Shown in pieces: positions 16,747 through 25,375 of a DNA stretch of 57,203 bases. Below the pieces are notes generated by a model, which saw nothing but the letters and a program-made list of their open reading frames with translations, had not been told where the DNA came from and did no database searches. The stretch's first letter is position 1. Every line of letters starts with the position of its first letter. The translations under genes were made by a program, and so were the position numbers. The DNA is taken from the NCBI GenBank assembly GCA_028288995.1, contig JAQGHF010000004.1, positions 1-57,203 on the forward strand. Reading direction: 5' to 3'. This DNA is from Candidatus Saccharimonadota bacterium. Its GTDB lineage: Bacteria > Patescibacteriota > Saccharimonadia > Saccharimonadales > Saccharimonadaceae.

Positions 16747-17806
16747 CGTAGCATCATTTTTCTCTGGAGCCGGAGGACTTGATACCGGTTTTCATAATGC
16801 TGGATTTGAGATTATATGGGCAAATGAATACGATAGGACTATTACGCCCACTCTGAGGAAGAACTTTCCAACGACAGTTGTAGATGATCGTAGCTTATTC
16901 GATGTTGAGTCAACAGATGTTCCGAACGCAGTAGGAATCGTAGGTGGACCTCCGTGTCAAAGCTGGAGCGTTGCGGGATCAGGCAAGGGCTTAAGCGACA
17001 AAAGAGGTCAAGTATTTCTAGAATACATACGTGTCATTAGGGATAAGAAGCCTCTGTTCTTTCTAGCCGAGAATGTTGCAGGTATGCTTTCCTCTCGCCA
17101 CAAAGAATCACTTCAACTGATAATCGATGAATTCGATAAGCTCGGTTACTATTTCACATATAAACTTATGAACGTAAAAGATTACGGTGTTCCAGAAGAT
17201 AGAAAACGTGTGATTTTTGTAGGATATGATAAAAAGCTAGGTAAGGCTTTTGAATTTCCAGAAGCATTACCTACATCGGAACACAAAACACTCAAGGATG
17301 CCATATGGGATTTAAAAGATTCTGCAGCTCCTGCTCTAGATAAAAATAAAACTAATGGTGATGCACTGAAAATAATCAACCACGAATATATGAACGGTGG
17401 TTTTTCAACAATGTATATGTCACGCAACAGAGTTCGTAGTTGGAATGAACCATCGTTTACGATTCAGGCAGGGGGTCGTCACGCACCTCTTCACCCTCAG
17501 GCTCCAAAAATGACCAAAATAGCTGCAGATCAACAAGAGTTTGCTAAAGGTAAGGAGCATCTTTATAGACGCTTAAGTGTCAGGGAAGTCGCGAGAATAC
17601 AAACTTTTCCAGATGATTTTGAATTTGTGTACCGTGATGTTGCCGATGGCTACAAAATGATCGGAAACGCTGTACCAGTTAAATTCGCAGAGGCAATAGC
17701 TAAAAAAATCAAAATTGACCTAGATGAATATTATACTAGTAAAACTTTTAATGAAAAAGAAGACCCAGCCATCAATAGTGAAGCAGTATTTATTACAGCT
17801 TATTGA
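16736..17806 (+). CDS. DNA (cytosine-5) methyltransferase, M.HaeIII-like (GGCC)
   Basis: 356 residues with all C5-MTase motifs: I FFSGAGGLDTGF, IV GGPPCQSWS with catalytic Cys74, VI LAENVAGM, VIII EDRKRVIFVG, IX RLSVREVARIQTFPDDF and X GYKMIGNAVPV. The target recognition region (ALDKNKTNG, YMSRNRVRSWNEP, LHPQAPKM) is very close to what I recall of M.HaeIII, so methylation within GGCC is predicted. It would protect the host from the upstream nuclease. The ATG lies inside the nuclease gene; the C-terminus has about 25 residues beyond motif X. Confidence 0.93.
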   Translation: MKFNVASFFSGAGGLDTGFHNAGFEIIWANEYDRTITPTLRKNFPTTVVDDRSLFDVESTDVPNAVGIVGGPPCQSWSVAGSGKGLSDKRGQVFLEYIRVIRDKKPLFFLAENVAGMLSSRHKESLQLIIDEFDKLGYYFTYKLMNVKDYGVPEDRKRVIFVGYDKKLGKAFEFPEALPTSEHKTLKDAIWDLKDSAAPALDKNKTNGDALKIINHEYMNGGFSTMYMSRNRVRSWNEPSFTIQAGGRHAPLHPQAPKMTKIAADQQEFAKGKEHLYRRLSVREVARIQTFPDDFEFVYRDVADGYKMIGNAVPVKFAEAIAKKIKIDLDEYYTSKTFNEKEDPAINSEAVFITAY

Positions 17807-17818
17807 ATAATTTGCAGC

Positions 17819-18000
17819 TACAACCAACTCGTGACACCGCCATGGTGAGAGCAAGTACACCATTAGGTCCCGTTGTGCGTGGCTTCGTTCCAAATCCTAT
17901 ATCGTTGACGAAAAGCTTGCCATTACCCCCGTCATCATTCATACTAATCACAAGCAGTTTGACCGCAGTAAATTAGGGGGCAGCTATAACACCGCTTACA
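17819..18000 (+). pseudogene. Degraded ORF between methyltransferase and kinase
   Basis: Between the methyltransferase stop and the kinase start, frames give a broken but protein-like read. It begins SYNQLVTPPW in one frame. After a +1 shift it continues ESKYTIRSRCAWLRSKSY, then VDEKLAITPVIIHTNHKQFD and GGSYNTAYIV. No start codon or Shine-Dalgarno is present. It looks like the 3' remnant of a gene disrupted when the cassette arrived. A nuclease-related (NERD-type) C-terminus is possible, but I cannot establish identity. Confidence 0.35.
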
Positions 18001-20034
18001 TTGTCACGATTTTGGCATCGCCGCATCTACGAGGTGGCTTTTTTGCTTTCGCTGGCTATTTTGGCGTTATACATCGTTCCAATCGTCACCAGCATTGCGC
18101 CTAATGGTCTATTCGGTATTACCATTATTGTCGCTATCCTTGCGGGTCTTACGGCACTTGCAAGTGTCATTTTCTACATCGTCAGACCAAAGAAAGAGTC
18201 ATTCGCTCAGGCGCTCGTCATTTATCTGTTATTCGCCGTCACTTCAGGCGTATTGGTTATCCAAACTGGAGGAATCGGATCGCCGTTTATTATGCTTTGG
18301 CTACTGGTCGCATTTTTTAGTGGTATCTTTGCAGTCTACGGATGGCTACCTATATTTATCTCGACATTCATATTCGTTATGGCGCAGTACCTGGCACAAA
18401 AGTTTAACGCGAACCTCATCGCCGTCGTCGCCTTTAGCTCAATTCTTCCAACGATTATCGGTATGCTCATCTGGCGTAGTAAAGGTCAACCATCAGAAAC
18501 TGAAAAAAACGTCAAAACGCTCGCTAATGAACTGTCAGAAGTTGCTAATCGTTCAGAAATCGTCATTAACGCCATCGGTGACGGTGTGATTGCGATCGAC
18601 GCACAGGGCACGATTCAACTTATTAACCCGGCAGCCCAAGAAATCCTGGGATGGGGCAAGCAAGATGCATTAATGCTCAATTACAAATCAATTCTGCAGC
18701 TCACGGACCTCAATAATAAAGAGTTGGACCCAAGCGTCGACCCAATCGTGCAGGTGCTGAACACAAACCAGTTGATACGCTCAAATTCACTGATCATCAA
18801 GACCAAGTCGGGTAAAAAAGTGACTTCATCACTGGTGGTATCACCGATTGGCACCCCCGGATCTGGTGTCATTACCGTTTTCCGTGACATGACCAAAGAG
18901 AAAGCTGAAGAGCAAGAGCAAGCCGAATTTATTAGTACCGCCAGCCACGAAATGCGTACGCCGGTTGCATCGATCGAAGGCTACCTTGGTCTCGCGCTGA
19001 ACCCAAACACAGCACAGATTGATGCCAAAGCACGAGACTTCATCATGAAAGCACATGAAGCGGCGCAGCACCTGGGAAGGCTCTTCCAGGACCTCCTCGA
19101 TGTCTCAAAGTCTGAAGATGGCCGCATGACCAGCCTGCCAAAAGTCGTTGACATGGCAGTCTACACGGCAACGATTGTTCAAGGTCTCGTCCAGAAGGCA
19201 ACAGACAAAGGTCTCACACTTGTCTTTAAACCGACCGACAATAGCGGTCAGAAAACCATTACACCTGTCTACTTCGTGAATCAAGATAATGACCACATCC
19301 GTGAAATCCTCGATAACCTGATCGAAAACGCCATCAAATATACCCTAAAAGGCACCGTTGTTGTCGACGTACAGGGAAGTGATAGTAAAGTCATCGTCAG
19401 CGTCAAAGACAGTGGTCTTGGTATCCCCGCAGAAGATGTGCCACACCTCTTCCAAAAGTTCTACCGCGTCGATAACTTAGATCGTCAAGAAATTGGTGGT
19501 ACTGGTCTTGGATTATATCTTTCTCGTCGTCTTGCCGAAGCAATGCAGGGTCGTTTGTACCTTGAAAGTGTCCATGGACAGGGAAGTACCTTCTTCCTCG
19601 AACTGCCTCGTATCGATAACCAAGAAGCAGAACAGCTCAAGCAACAGCAAGCTGTTCAAGCCGCCGCAGCGGCACAGGCGGCGGCAAGGGCGCCAGCAGC
19701 AACTGCTACACCAACAATGCCTCCAGTCGTCACACCGCGACCAGAAACACCACAGACGACCGCAGCAGCAGCCTCACCAACGACAGGTGTCAAAGTCGCC
19801 ACTACTGTTCCACGTGGCGAAAGTCTCACGCGTGAACAAATTCAAGAACATGTCCGTCAGTTACAGGTCATGGCTCGTGAAATGCAGACCGGTACACGAT
19901 CAGCAGATACTGCGGCGGCGACATCAACTACCACACCAGCAGTAGCGTCTCCTGTAGCGCCAACCCCGACGATTGTCCCAATTCCGACCCAGACACCTGC
20001 ACCAGCACCATCAACTGGACAACCGTCAGCATAA
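18001..20034 (+). CDS. Multi-helix histidine kinase with PAS domain and Pro/Ala tail
   Basis: 677 residues from TTG 18001, the only start available after an in-frame stop at 17974. About 160 residues form six membrane helices. A PAS domain follows (IGDGVIAIDAQGTIQLINPA), then HisKA (STASHEMRTPVASIEGYL, phospho-acceptor His316). The HATPase boxes are NLIENAIKYT, DSGLGIP and GTGLGLYLSRR. The last about 130 residues are Ala/Pro/Thr/Gln-rich and low in complexity. A TATAAC box ends 10 nt before the TTG, matching the leaderless pattern. The next gene is a response regulator with a similar Pro/Ala tail. Confidence 0.9.
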   Translation: MSRFWHRRIYEVAFLLSLAILALYIVPIVTSIAPNGLFGITIIVAILAGLTALASVIFYIVRPKKESFAQALVIYLLFAVTSGVLVIQTGGIGSPFIMLWLLVAFFSGIFAVYGWLPIFISTFIFVMAQYLAQKFNANLIAVVAFSSILPTIIGMLIWRSKGQPSETEKNVKTLANELSEVANRSEIVINAIGDGVIAIDAQGTIQLINPAAQEILGWGKQDALMLNYKSILQLTDLNNKELDPSVDPIVQVLNTNQLIRSNSLIIKTKSGKKVTSSLVVSPIGTPGSGVITVFRDMTKEKAEEQEQAEFISTASHEMRTPVASIEGYLGLALNPNTAQIDAKARDFIMKAHEAAQHLGRLFQDLLDVSKSEDGRMTSLPKVVDMAVYTATIVQGLVQKATDKGLTLVFKPTDNSGQKTITPVYFVNQDNDHIREILDNLIENAIKYTLKGTVVVDVQGSDSKVIVSVKDSGLGIPAEDVPHLFQKFYRVDNLDRQEIGGTGLGLYLSRRLAEAMQGRLYLESVHGQGSTFFLELPRIDNQEAEQLKQQQAVQAAAAAQAAARAPAATATPTMPPVVTPRPETPQTTAAAASPTTGVKVATTVPRGESLTREQIQEHVRQLQVMAREMQTGTRSADTAAATSTTTPAVASPVAPTPTIVPIPTQTPAPAPSTGQPSA

Positions 20035-20079
20035 GCACTATAGTAATTATAAAGATCATCAGATAGAATAAGGGTAATT

Positions 20080-20979
20080 ATGGCAAAAATTTTACTAGTT
20101 GAAGACGACAAAAGCCTCCGTGAAATCTATGGAGTCCGTCTGATGGCAGAAGGCTACACAATTATTTCAGCGGGCGACGGTGAAGAAGCGCTTGCCGTTG
20201 CTATCAAAGAACGTCCTGACCTTATCGTCAGCGATGTCATGATGCCAAAGATTAGTGGCTTTGATATGCTCGATATTCTTCGCAGTACGACTGAAACAAA
20301 AGACATTAAGGTTATCATGATGACCGCGCTCTCAAGTGAGGACCAACGTGCTCGCGGCGAAGCCCTTGGTGCAGATCGTTACCTCGTCAAATCTCAAGTT
20401 GGTATTGAAGACGTCGTTCGAACTGTTCACGATGTCCTTGCTGATGGCATCCCTAGCTCTACCGAACCTGCGACAGCATTTCCGCCTGCAGCTGCTCCTG
20501 TTACAACCGCAGAACCCGTTCCAGCTACACCTGTAACACCAGCGCCAATCGCTGCTGCACCTGTCTTTGAGCCAGCGCCACAACCTGTAGCGGCGCCAGC
20601 GCCAGTTGAACCAATTGCTCCAGTAGCGCCGATTCCGACTCCTATCGCACCCGCACCAGTTGCTCCAGCTCCTGCGCCAGTGACATTCCCACCTTCAGTC
20701 ACACTTCCAGAGCCAACAGCACCATTCTCGTCAAATCCTCCTGCATCACTCGGTGATCGCATTATTAACCCGCTTCCATCGGCTACTGATCTCGGCAGAG
20801 CAGGTGTCGCAGACATCGCTGCACAAATGAACCAAGAGCTGAATGCACACCTTCAAGGTCTTGAACAACCTGTAGCGCCGGTTACTCCAACAGTCCCTCC
20901 AGTAGCCCCTGCGCCAACCCAATACGCAGTCCCTCCACAACCGCCAATCCCACCACTTCCTCCACAACCGGGCATCTAA
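20080..20979 (+). CDS. Response regulator with long Pro/Ala-rich tail
   Basis: 299 residues. Residues 1-120 are a receiver domain (VEDD at 7-10, Asp52 in LIVSDVMMPK, MTALSS, and Lys in LVKSQ). The rest is a tail rich in AP, PAPV and VAPAP repeats with no DNA-binding domain, and one short ordered-looking stretch (LGDRIINPLPSATDLG). Such tails can act as extended spacers or polar anchors. The tail composition is shared with the upstream kinase, suggesting that both work as a pair at one location. Confidence 0.88.
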   Translation: MAKILLVEDDKSLREIYGVRLMAEGYTIISAGDGEEALAVAIKERPDLIVSDVMMPKISGFDMLDILRSTTETKDIKVIMMTALSSEDQRARGEALGADRYLVKSQVGIEDVVRTVHDVLADGIPSSTEPATAFPPAAAPVTTAEPVPATPVTPAPIAAAPVFEPAPQPVAAPAPVEPIAPVAPIPTPIAPAPVAPAPAPVTFPPSVTLPEPTAPFSSNPPASLGDRIINPLPSATDLGRAGVADIAAQMNQELNAHLQGLEQPVAPVTPTVPPVAPAPTQYAVPPQPPIPPLPPQPGI

Positions 20980-21014
20980 CCCTTCTAAGCATAGAGTAAT
21001 GGTATACTAACGAC

Positions 21015-21692
21015 GTGAGTGAACGCCTGAATAAACACATTGCCTTACAGCTAGGCATTTCCCGCCGCGAAGCGGACAATCTTATTGAGTACGACCACGT
21101 ACGCATCAACGGTGAAAAAGTCACCCTCGGTGCACGCTTTGAAGACGGTGATGACATCACCGTCAAGAATCTCCCACTTGCTAAGGACACGGCTTTTGTA
21201 TACCTTGCGATGAACAAACCAATCGGCTGTGTTTCATCACGTCGTCAACAGGGTGAAACACCGACGATTTACAGTTTGTTACCAGAACGATACCATAATT
21301 TAAAACCTGTCGGACGCCTCGACAAGGATAGTAGTGGTCTTATTCTCTTAACCAACGACGGTGATTTTGCCTTTGAAATGACACATCCAAAGTTTTATAA
21401 GACAAAAATCTATGAAGTCTCACTTGATACCGAACTTGCACCACTTCACCAACAGATCATAGGGGACCACGGCATTCAGTTAGAGGATGGACCAAGTCAA
21501 TTAGTCCTCGAACGAACTGATGATACGAGACAGCACTGGATCGTTACGATGCACGAAGGTCGTAACCGGCAGATTCGCCGTACCTTTAGTGCGCTCGGAT
21601 ATACAGTGACAAAGCTTCATCGAACAGATTTTGGACATTATGCACTGGGTGATATAAAGCCCGGTAAGTTTTCTATTGTCCAGAAACAGTAG
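21015..21692 (+). CDS. RsuA/RluB-family pseudouridine synthase
   Basis: 225 residues. An S4 RNA-binding domain is at the N-terminus (SERLNKHIALQLGISRREAD), followed by the catalytic domain with VGRLDKDSSGLILLTNDG, nucleophile Asp103, and the family motif HEGRNRQIRRTFSALGY. It isomerises a uridine in rRNA; whether it is 16S (RsuA) or 23S (RluB/E/F) cannot be read. The GTG start is 6 nt after TATACT (21003-21008) without a Shine-Dalgarno, so it is probably leaderless. The 3' end overlaps the convergent minus-strand gene by 20 nt. Confidence 0.92.
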   Translation: MSERLNKHIALQLGISRREADNLIEYDHVRINGEKVTLGARFEDGDDITVKNLPLAKDTAFVYLAMNKPIGCVSSRRQQGETPTIYSLLPERYHNLKPVGRLDKDSSGLILLTNDGDFAFEMTHPKFYKTKIYEVSLDTELAPLHQQIIGDHGIQLEDGPSQLVLERTDDTRQHWIVTMHEGRNRQIRRTFSALGYTVTKLHRTDFGHYALGDIKPGKFSIVQKQ

Positions 21693-22014
21693 TCGTTGCC
21701 GTCTCCGTAGGACCTTGTATAGCATTGATTTCAATCGCTCGAAACGCCGTTTTTAAGAGGATAGGGAAGAAGGTCGAAAGTTCAAATTGCTCACCCACAT
21801 TCACTTCGTGGTCTTTCACGCTTACTTCGTACTCATAGTACGTTGATTCGGTGATAGGTGGCTCGGCACTAACGAAAGAAATAATATAACCTGGTGTCTG
21901 GGGACCAGTTGGGCGCACCCGCAAAGTGATGTCATGTGCTTCTGTTGTGACAACGTAGGTATCACCAACCGTGGCTGGATCAAGGTTAGGGGCAATTCTT
22001 TCAATCATACTCAT
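21673..22014 (-). CDS. Small uncharacterised protein
   Basis: 113 residues, not recognised. It has no membrane segment or signal. Beta-rich patterns (YVVTTEAHDITLRVRP, YYEYEVSVKDHEV) suggest a small beta-sandwich or a ligand-binding domain. An AAAGGA site lies 4 nt before the ATG. It is a lone minus-strand gene between two plus-strand housekeeping genes and ends inside the rsuA-family gene. Confidence 0.6.
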   Translation of the reverse strand: MSMIERIAPNLDPATVGDTYVVTTEAHDITLRVRPTGPQTPGYIISFVSAEPPITESTYYEYEVSVKDHEVNVGEQFELSTFFPILLKTAFRAIEINAIQGPTETATTTVSGQ

Positions 22015-22119
22015 TTCGTCCTTTATACTACTCCTGTCGAGCCATTTTGTAACCCTTTAAAAGTTAATCGTGCTTATGCTCGCAAAAATAAGCTACCTCT
22101 GTTATAATTACCATCTGTT

Positions 22120-23595
22120 ATGGCCTCTAAACTTCCTACAGTTGCAATTATTGGACAAGCGAACGTCGGTAAGAGTTCGCTCTTTAACCGTTTCGTACGG
22201 TCTCGTCAGGCAATTGTCGCGAAAGAAGCAGGTACCACTCGTGATAACGTGCTTGGAAAAGTAAGCTACGAAGATCACACATTTTGGCTCGTCGACACCG
22301 CTGGACTAAAAGATGCAGCCGACGACTTCGAAGCAACGATTCAAGAGCAAATCACCGAAGCAGCCGAAGCTGCCGATGTCATCATGGTTGTTGTTGACGG
22401 TACGCAGTATGCCAGCGACCAAGACAAGCTTGTTGCCAAGAAAGCCCTCAAAAGCAAAAAACCAGTGATTCTTCTTATCAACAAAGATGACCTTGCCGGC
22501 AGTCTTCCAACTGACGAATTCCGTCGCCTTGGTATCAAAGATATTATCCGTACTAGTGCTGAGCACAACGTTGGTATCGAAGAAACACTCCTCAAGATCA
22601 CTCAAATCATCCCCGTTGCAGAGGACGAACCAAGCCGCGATGTTATCCGTATTTCACTGATCGGTCGTCCAAACGTTGGAAAGAGCTTCTTGTTCAACAC
22701 CCTCGCAGGCAAGCAGCAAGCAATTGTTGCAAATGTCGCCGGTACGACTCGTGACATTAACCGTATCGCAGTAAAATACAAAGGTCAAAACGTCGAAATC
22801 CTCGACACTGCTGGTATGCGAAAACCAGGAAAACAAGAAGTTGGTATCGAGAAATTCTCAGTCCTTCGAACACTTCAAGCAATCGAAGAGAGTGATGTTT
22901 GTTTTCTCCTTATGGACGTCAACGAGTTAAACACTGCACTCGACCAACGTCTTGCTGGCATCATCGACGAAGCAGGTAAGGGTCTTGTGATTGTTGTCAG
23001 CAAATGGGATAGCGTTGAAGACAAAGACGCCTACACTCGCGATGACCTGGCACCAAAGATTGCACGCAACTTTGAATTCGTGCCATGGGTACCACTTATT
23101 TTCACTAGTAGTGTGACTGGCCAAAACGTCACAAAATTATTCGACCTCGCACTCGAGATCCACGAACGACGTATGGTTGAGCTCAAAACTCGTCAACTCA
23201 ATGACGTCCTGCAACGTGCAGTCCAAAAGCATCCACCGGCAGGTCTCAAGAACACCTTCCCACGACTTCGTTACGTCGTCCAAACTGACGTGTCACCACA
23301 ATGGTTCGTCATTCACGGAAGTAACCTCAAATTCCTTCACTGGAGCTACAAACGCTACCTCGAACGCAACTGGCGTGAAGCATTCGACTTTGCCGGAACA
23401 CCTATCAAATTTAGCTTTATCGACGAGCACCAGGTCAAAGACAACAAGGCACGTATCGCTGCTGGTCAAGAACCTGTCAACAAAGCCAAGGCTGAAAACG
23501 AAGCCAAAGCACTGGCCGAAAAAGAGCGCATCACCGCCCGCAACCAGGCAAAAAAAGCTAAAGAAGAAAAAATTAAAAATTCAGAAAAAAAATAA
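22120..23595 (+). CDS. der: Ribosome assembly GTPase Der (EngA)
   Basis: 491 residues with two tandem GTPase domains and a C-terminal KH-like domain, an arrangement unique to Der, which acts in 50S subunit assembly. Domain 1 has GQANVGKSSLFN, DTAGL and NKDD. Domain 2 has GRPNVGKSFLFN, DTAGMRKPGK and SKWD. The KH domain includes FVIHGSNLKFLHWSYKRYLE. A Lys-rich tail of about 45 residues follows. The ATG is 11 nt after TATAAT (22103-22108) with no Shine-Dalgarno. Confidence 0.96.
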   Translation: MASKLPTVAIIGQANVGKSSLFNRFVRSRQAIVAKEAGTTRDNVLGKVSYEDHTFWLVDTAGLKDAADDFEATIQEQITEAAEAADVIMVVVDGTQYASDQDKLVAKKALKSKKPVILLINKDDLAGSLPTDEFRRLGIKDIIRTSAEHNVGIEETLLKITQIIPVAEDEPSRDVIRISLIGRPNVGKSFLFNTLAGKQQAIVANVAGTTRDINRIAVKYKGQNVEILDTAGMRKPGKQEVGIEKFSVLRTLQAIEESDVCFLLMDVNELNTALDQRLAGIIDEAGKGLVIVVSKWDSVEDKDAYTRDDLAPKIARNFEFVPWVPLIFTSSVTGQNVTKLFDLALEIHERRMVELKTRQLNDVLQRAVQKHPPAGLKNTFPRLRYVVQTDVSPQWFVIHGSNLKFLHWSYKRYLERNWREAFDFAGTPIKFSFIDEHQVKDNKARIAAGQEPVNKAKAENEAKALAEKERITARNQAKKAKEEKIKNSEKK

Positions 23596-23634
23596 CCCTA
23601 CCGAATAAACGGTAGGGCGTGGGGCTTTCCCACG
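23596..23634. terminator. Tandem hairpin terminator between convergent genes
   Basis: Stems 23596-23603/23610-23617 (CCCTACCG/CGGTAGGG) and 23618-23623/23629-23634 (CGTGGG/CCCACG). On the minus strand they are followed by a T8 run, so they serve mainly the membrane protein gene; der also ends here. Confidence 0.75.
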
Positions 23635-23667
23635 TTACGAGATGAGTTCCCGTTAAACTTTGAGGCG

Positions 23668-24051
23668 CTATACCCCAGCTGGTTTGTTGTTCTCGTAGAC
23701 AAGCCAAGTCCCCAGTGCCAGAACAAAGAAAGCGACTTCACCTCCATACAATTCCGTGAGACTCCTTAGACCTGTCGAGATGGCAACGACATGGTAGATA
23801 ATCAGTGCCAGCAAGCCAACTCCAGCGAGCAGCGTGGTCCTGAAAATCTTGAGATGCATCGAGGGGTCGCGGTGATACTTGTCATAGCGGTAAAATCCGT
23901 AGATAAGCACCGCGAGTGACGCGATAGCCAACACGATGAGCAGCACGTGCCCAATCGTCCGATCGACCCGAGGAACAACCAATCCTCCCAACAACACATA
24001 CCCGAGCATGAGTAGTGGAAGGAGAATTCTTACTTTCAACAACTTTGTCAT
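23668..24051 (-). CDS. Small four-helix membrane protein
   Basis: 127 residues from ATG 24051, chosen because GGAAGG lies 4 nt upstream; TTG 24063 would precede that site. Four hydrophobic segments are seen: ILLPLLMLGYVLLGGLVV, HVLLIVLAIASLAVLIYGF, TTLLAGVGLLALIIYHVV and VAFFVLALGTWLVYENN. A polar loop RYDKYHRDPSMH lies between helices 2 and 3. The family is not recognised. It has its own terminator and is flanked by plus-strand genes. Confidence 0.7.
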   Translation of the reverse strand: MTKLLKVRILLPLLMLGYVLLGGLVVPRVDRTIGHVLLIVLAIASLAVLIYGFYRYDKYHRDPSMHLKIFRTTLLAGVGLLALIIYHVVAISTGLRSLTELYGGEVAFFVLALGTWLVYENNKPAGV

Positions 24052-24138
24052 GATGCCTTCCAAATAGACGGAACGTGGTGAGAGAATCTATATATTATAT
24101 CACTGTTCTTATATATTTCAATGGGTTACAATGAAGGG

Positions 24139-24702
24139 ATGAAAATCGTCTTTGCCCAGGGCAATCCAGATACAAAGTACGTCCATACCCGTCACAATAC
24201 GGGGTTCTTAGTGCTCGACGCAGTCGGCGAGAAGTATGATGCCGCGTGGCGCGATATCGATAAGTATAAAGGTCGCATCTCGGACGTGATGATTAACGAT
24301 GAGAAAGTGCTGCTTGTGAAGCCCCTGAGCTATTACAACGACACGGGACTTGTTGCGCGGACGCTCGCTGATTATTACAAACTCGACCCTGCGAAAGATT
24401 TCCTTGTTGTGCACGATGACCTGTCCTTACCATTTGGCACGATTCGTATCCGTGAAAACGGCAGTGATGCCGGCAATAATGGCATCAAAAGCCTGAACGC
24501 CCACCTTGGACCAGACTATCCACGAATTCGTATCGGCATCTGGACCGAAGACCGCGATAAAATGGACGACGTTAATTTTGTGCTCGGTACATTTCCTAAA
24601 GCAGAATTTGAGAAACTCGAGAAAGAGATTATCCCAAAAGCGATCGAGTTAGTTGAAGCGTTTGTCGACGAAAAACTTGAACTCTCAAGCCATAAAGTCT
24701 AG
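24139..24702 (+). CDS. pth: Peptidyl-tRNA hydrolase
   Basis: 187 residues from ATG 24139. The earlier ATG at 24121 would place TACAAT (24127-24132) inside the coding region, and the family begins with a KIVFAQGNP-type strand. Pth frees tRNA from peptidyl-tRNAs dropped by ribosomes. Catalytic His19 is in TRHNTGF, and the active-site segment VVHDDLSLPFGTIRIRENG and GNNGIKSL are intact. The start is 6 nt past the -10 box, which suggests a leaderless message. Confidence 0.95.
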   Translation: MKIVFAQGNPDTKYVHTRHNTGFLVLDAVGEKYDAAWRDIDKYKGRISDVMINDEKVLLVKPLSYYNDTGLVARTLADYYKLDPAKDFLVVHDDLSLPFGTIRIRENGSDAGNNGIKSLNAHLGPDYPRIRIGIWTEDRDKMDDVNFVLGTFPKAEFEKLEKEIIPKAIELVEAFVDEKLELSSHKV

Positions 24703-24722
24703 GCCCCGTCGGTAGTCCAGTA

Positions 24723-24751
24723 TTGACAAAATTAGTTATTATTATCATAAT
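24723..24751 (+). promoter_or_regulatory. Promoter TTGACA-N17-CATAAT
   Basis: -35 TTGACA at 24723-24728 and -10 CATAAT at 24746-24751 with a 17-nt spacer. It gives a leader of about 80 nt before ATG 24837. A 9-bp inverted repeat (GGTAGTCCA at 24711-24719, TGGACTACC at 24828-24836) brackets promoter and leader and abuts the start codon. Confidence 0.75.
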
Positions 24752-24836
24752 ACACTCATCTATTTTTGTTGAGAAATGCCTCTGTGTCTTTCTCCAGAAT
24801 GGAGTTTGACAATACGGCTCAAGTGATTGGACTACC

Positions 24837-25241
24837 ATGAGAAAATCTAAAGATCCATCGTTCATTCTACAGAACGCAGTTCAAGGCCTGCTAAAACACG
24901 AAGCCATGCGCATCTGCAGAGACACCAACAGGTTCCTCCTGTCGCAACACATCGTGCCCGTCTGCACCCGGCGTTCAAAGAATTCCCGCTGGCGACAGAG
25001 AGGTGAACTTCTCGCCATTCCGATGGGGCAAACCGGGTTCGAGATGGACCGATTTCTCCTTCGCGATGGCACGCTCGTCGAGCCAGTCATGTCGAGCGCA
25101 AGATTCATCAAGAATCTTCAGCTCGATTTCGATGGGTTCTACGCACCCGCTCGCAGCGTGTATGGATACCCCGATGAAGACGTCTTGCTAGAAGTTCTCG
25201 CAGACATCTATGCCTTCCGTCAATCACCGGCTCACGTGTAG
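24837..25241 (+). CDS. Uncharacterised basic protein
   Basis: 134 residues, not recognised. The N-terminal half is basic (CTRRSKNSRWRQRGELL) and could bind nucleic acid. The C-terminal half is acidic (YPDEDVLLEVLADIYAF). There are two Cys (residues 27 and 42) but no zinc pattern. There is no clear Shine-Dalgarno before the ATG. It has a dedicated promoter with a long leader and a strong terminator 36 nt after the stop, so it is a self-contained unit inserted between pth and the RNA gene. Confidence 0.55.
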   Translation: MRKSKDPSFILQNAVQGLLKHEAMRICRDTNRFLLSQHIVPVCTRRSKNSRWRQRGELLAIPMGQTGFEMDRFLLRDGTLVEPVMSSARFIKNLQLDFDGFYAPARSVYGYPDEDVLLEVLADIYAFRQSPAHV

Positions 25242-25276
25242 TCGTCGCCAACAATGAGTATTGTCGAACAAAAAAG

Positions 25277-25298
25277 CCCGCCGTGTAAAAACGGCGGG
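25277..25298. terminator. Bidirectional GC-rich terminator
   Basis: CCCGCCGT, 6-nt loop, ACGGCGGG, with a T-rich tail on + (TTGTTCATTTT) and a run of T on - (A-run before the stem). It ends the basic-protein gene. Confidence 0.85.
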
Positions 25299-25335
25299 TT
25301 GTTCATTTTCGTATGTAAGTTAATAAGTTTCCAAT

Positions 25336-25375
25336 AAAAAACGCTCACAGTAAGGGTGGGCATCACTGTGAGCGT
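25336..25375 (-). terminator. Intrinsic terminator of the structured RNA
   Basis: ACGCTCACAGT/ACTGTGAGCGT, an 11-bp perfect stem with a 13-nt loop, followed on the minus strand by six T. It fixes the orientation of the RNA gene. Confidence 0.85.

Noticed and set aside
15693-18000. Direct repeat of the tRNA-Glu 3' end as an att site
   Set aside because: No second copy of the tRNA 3' end was found on the right side of the cassette, and no integrase is present.
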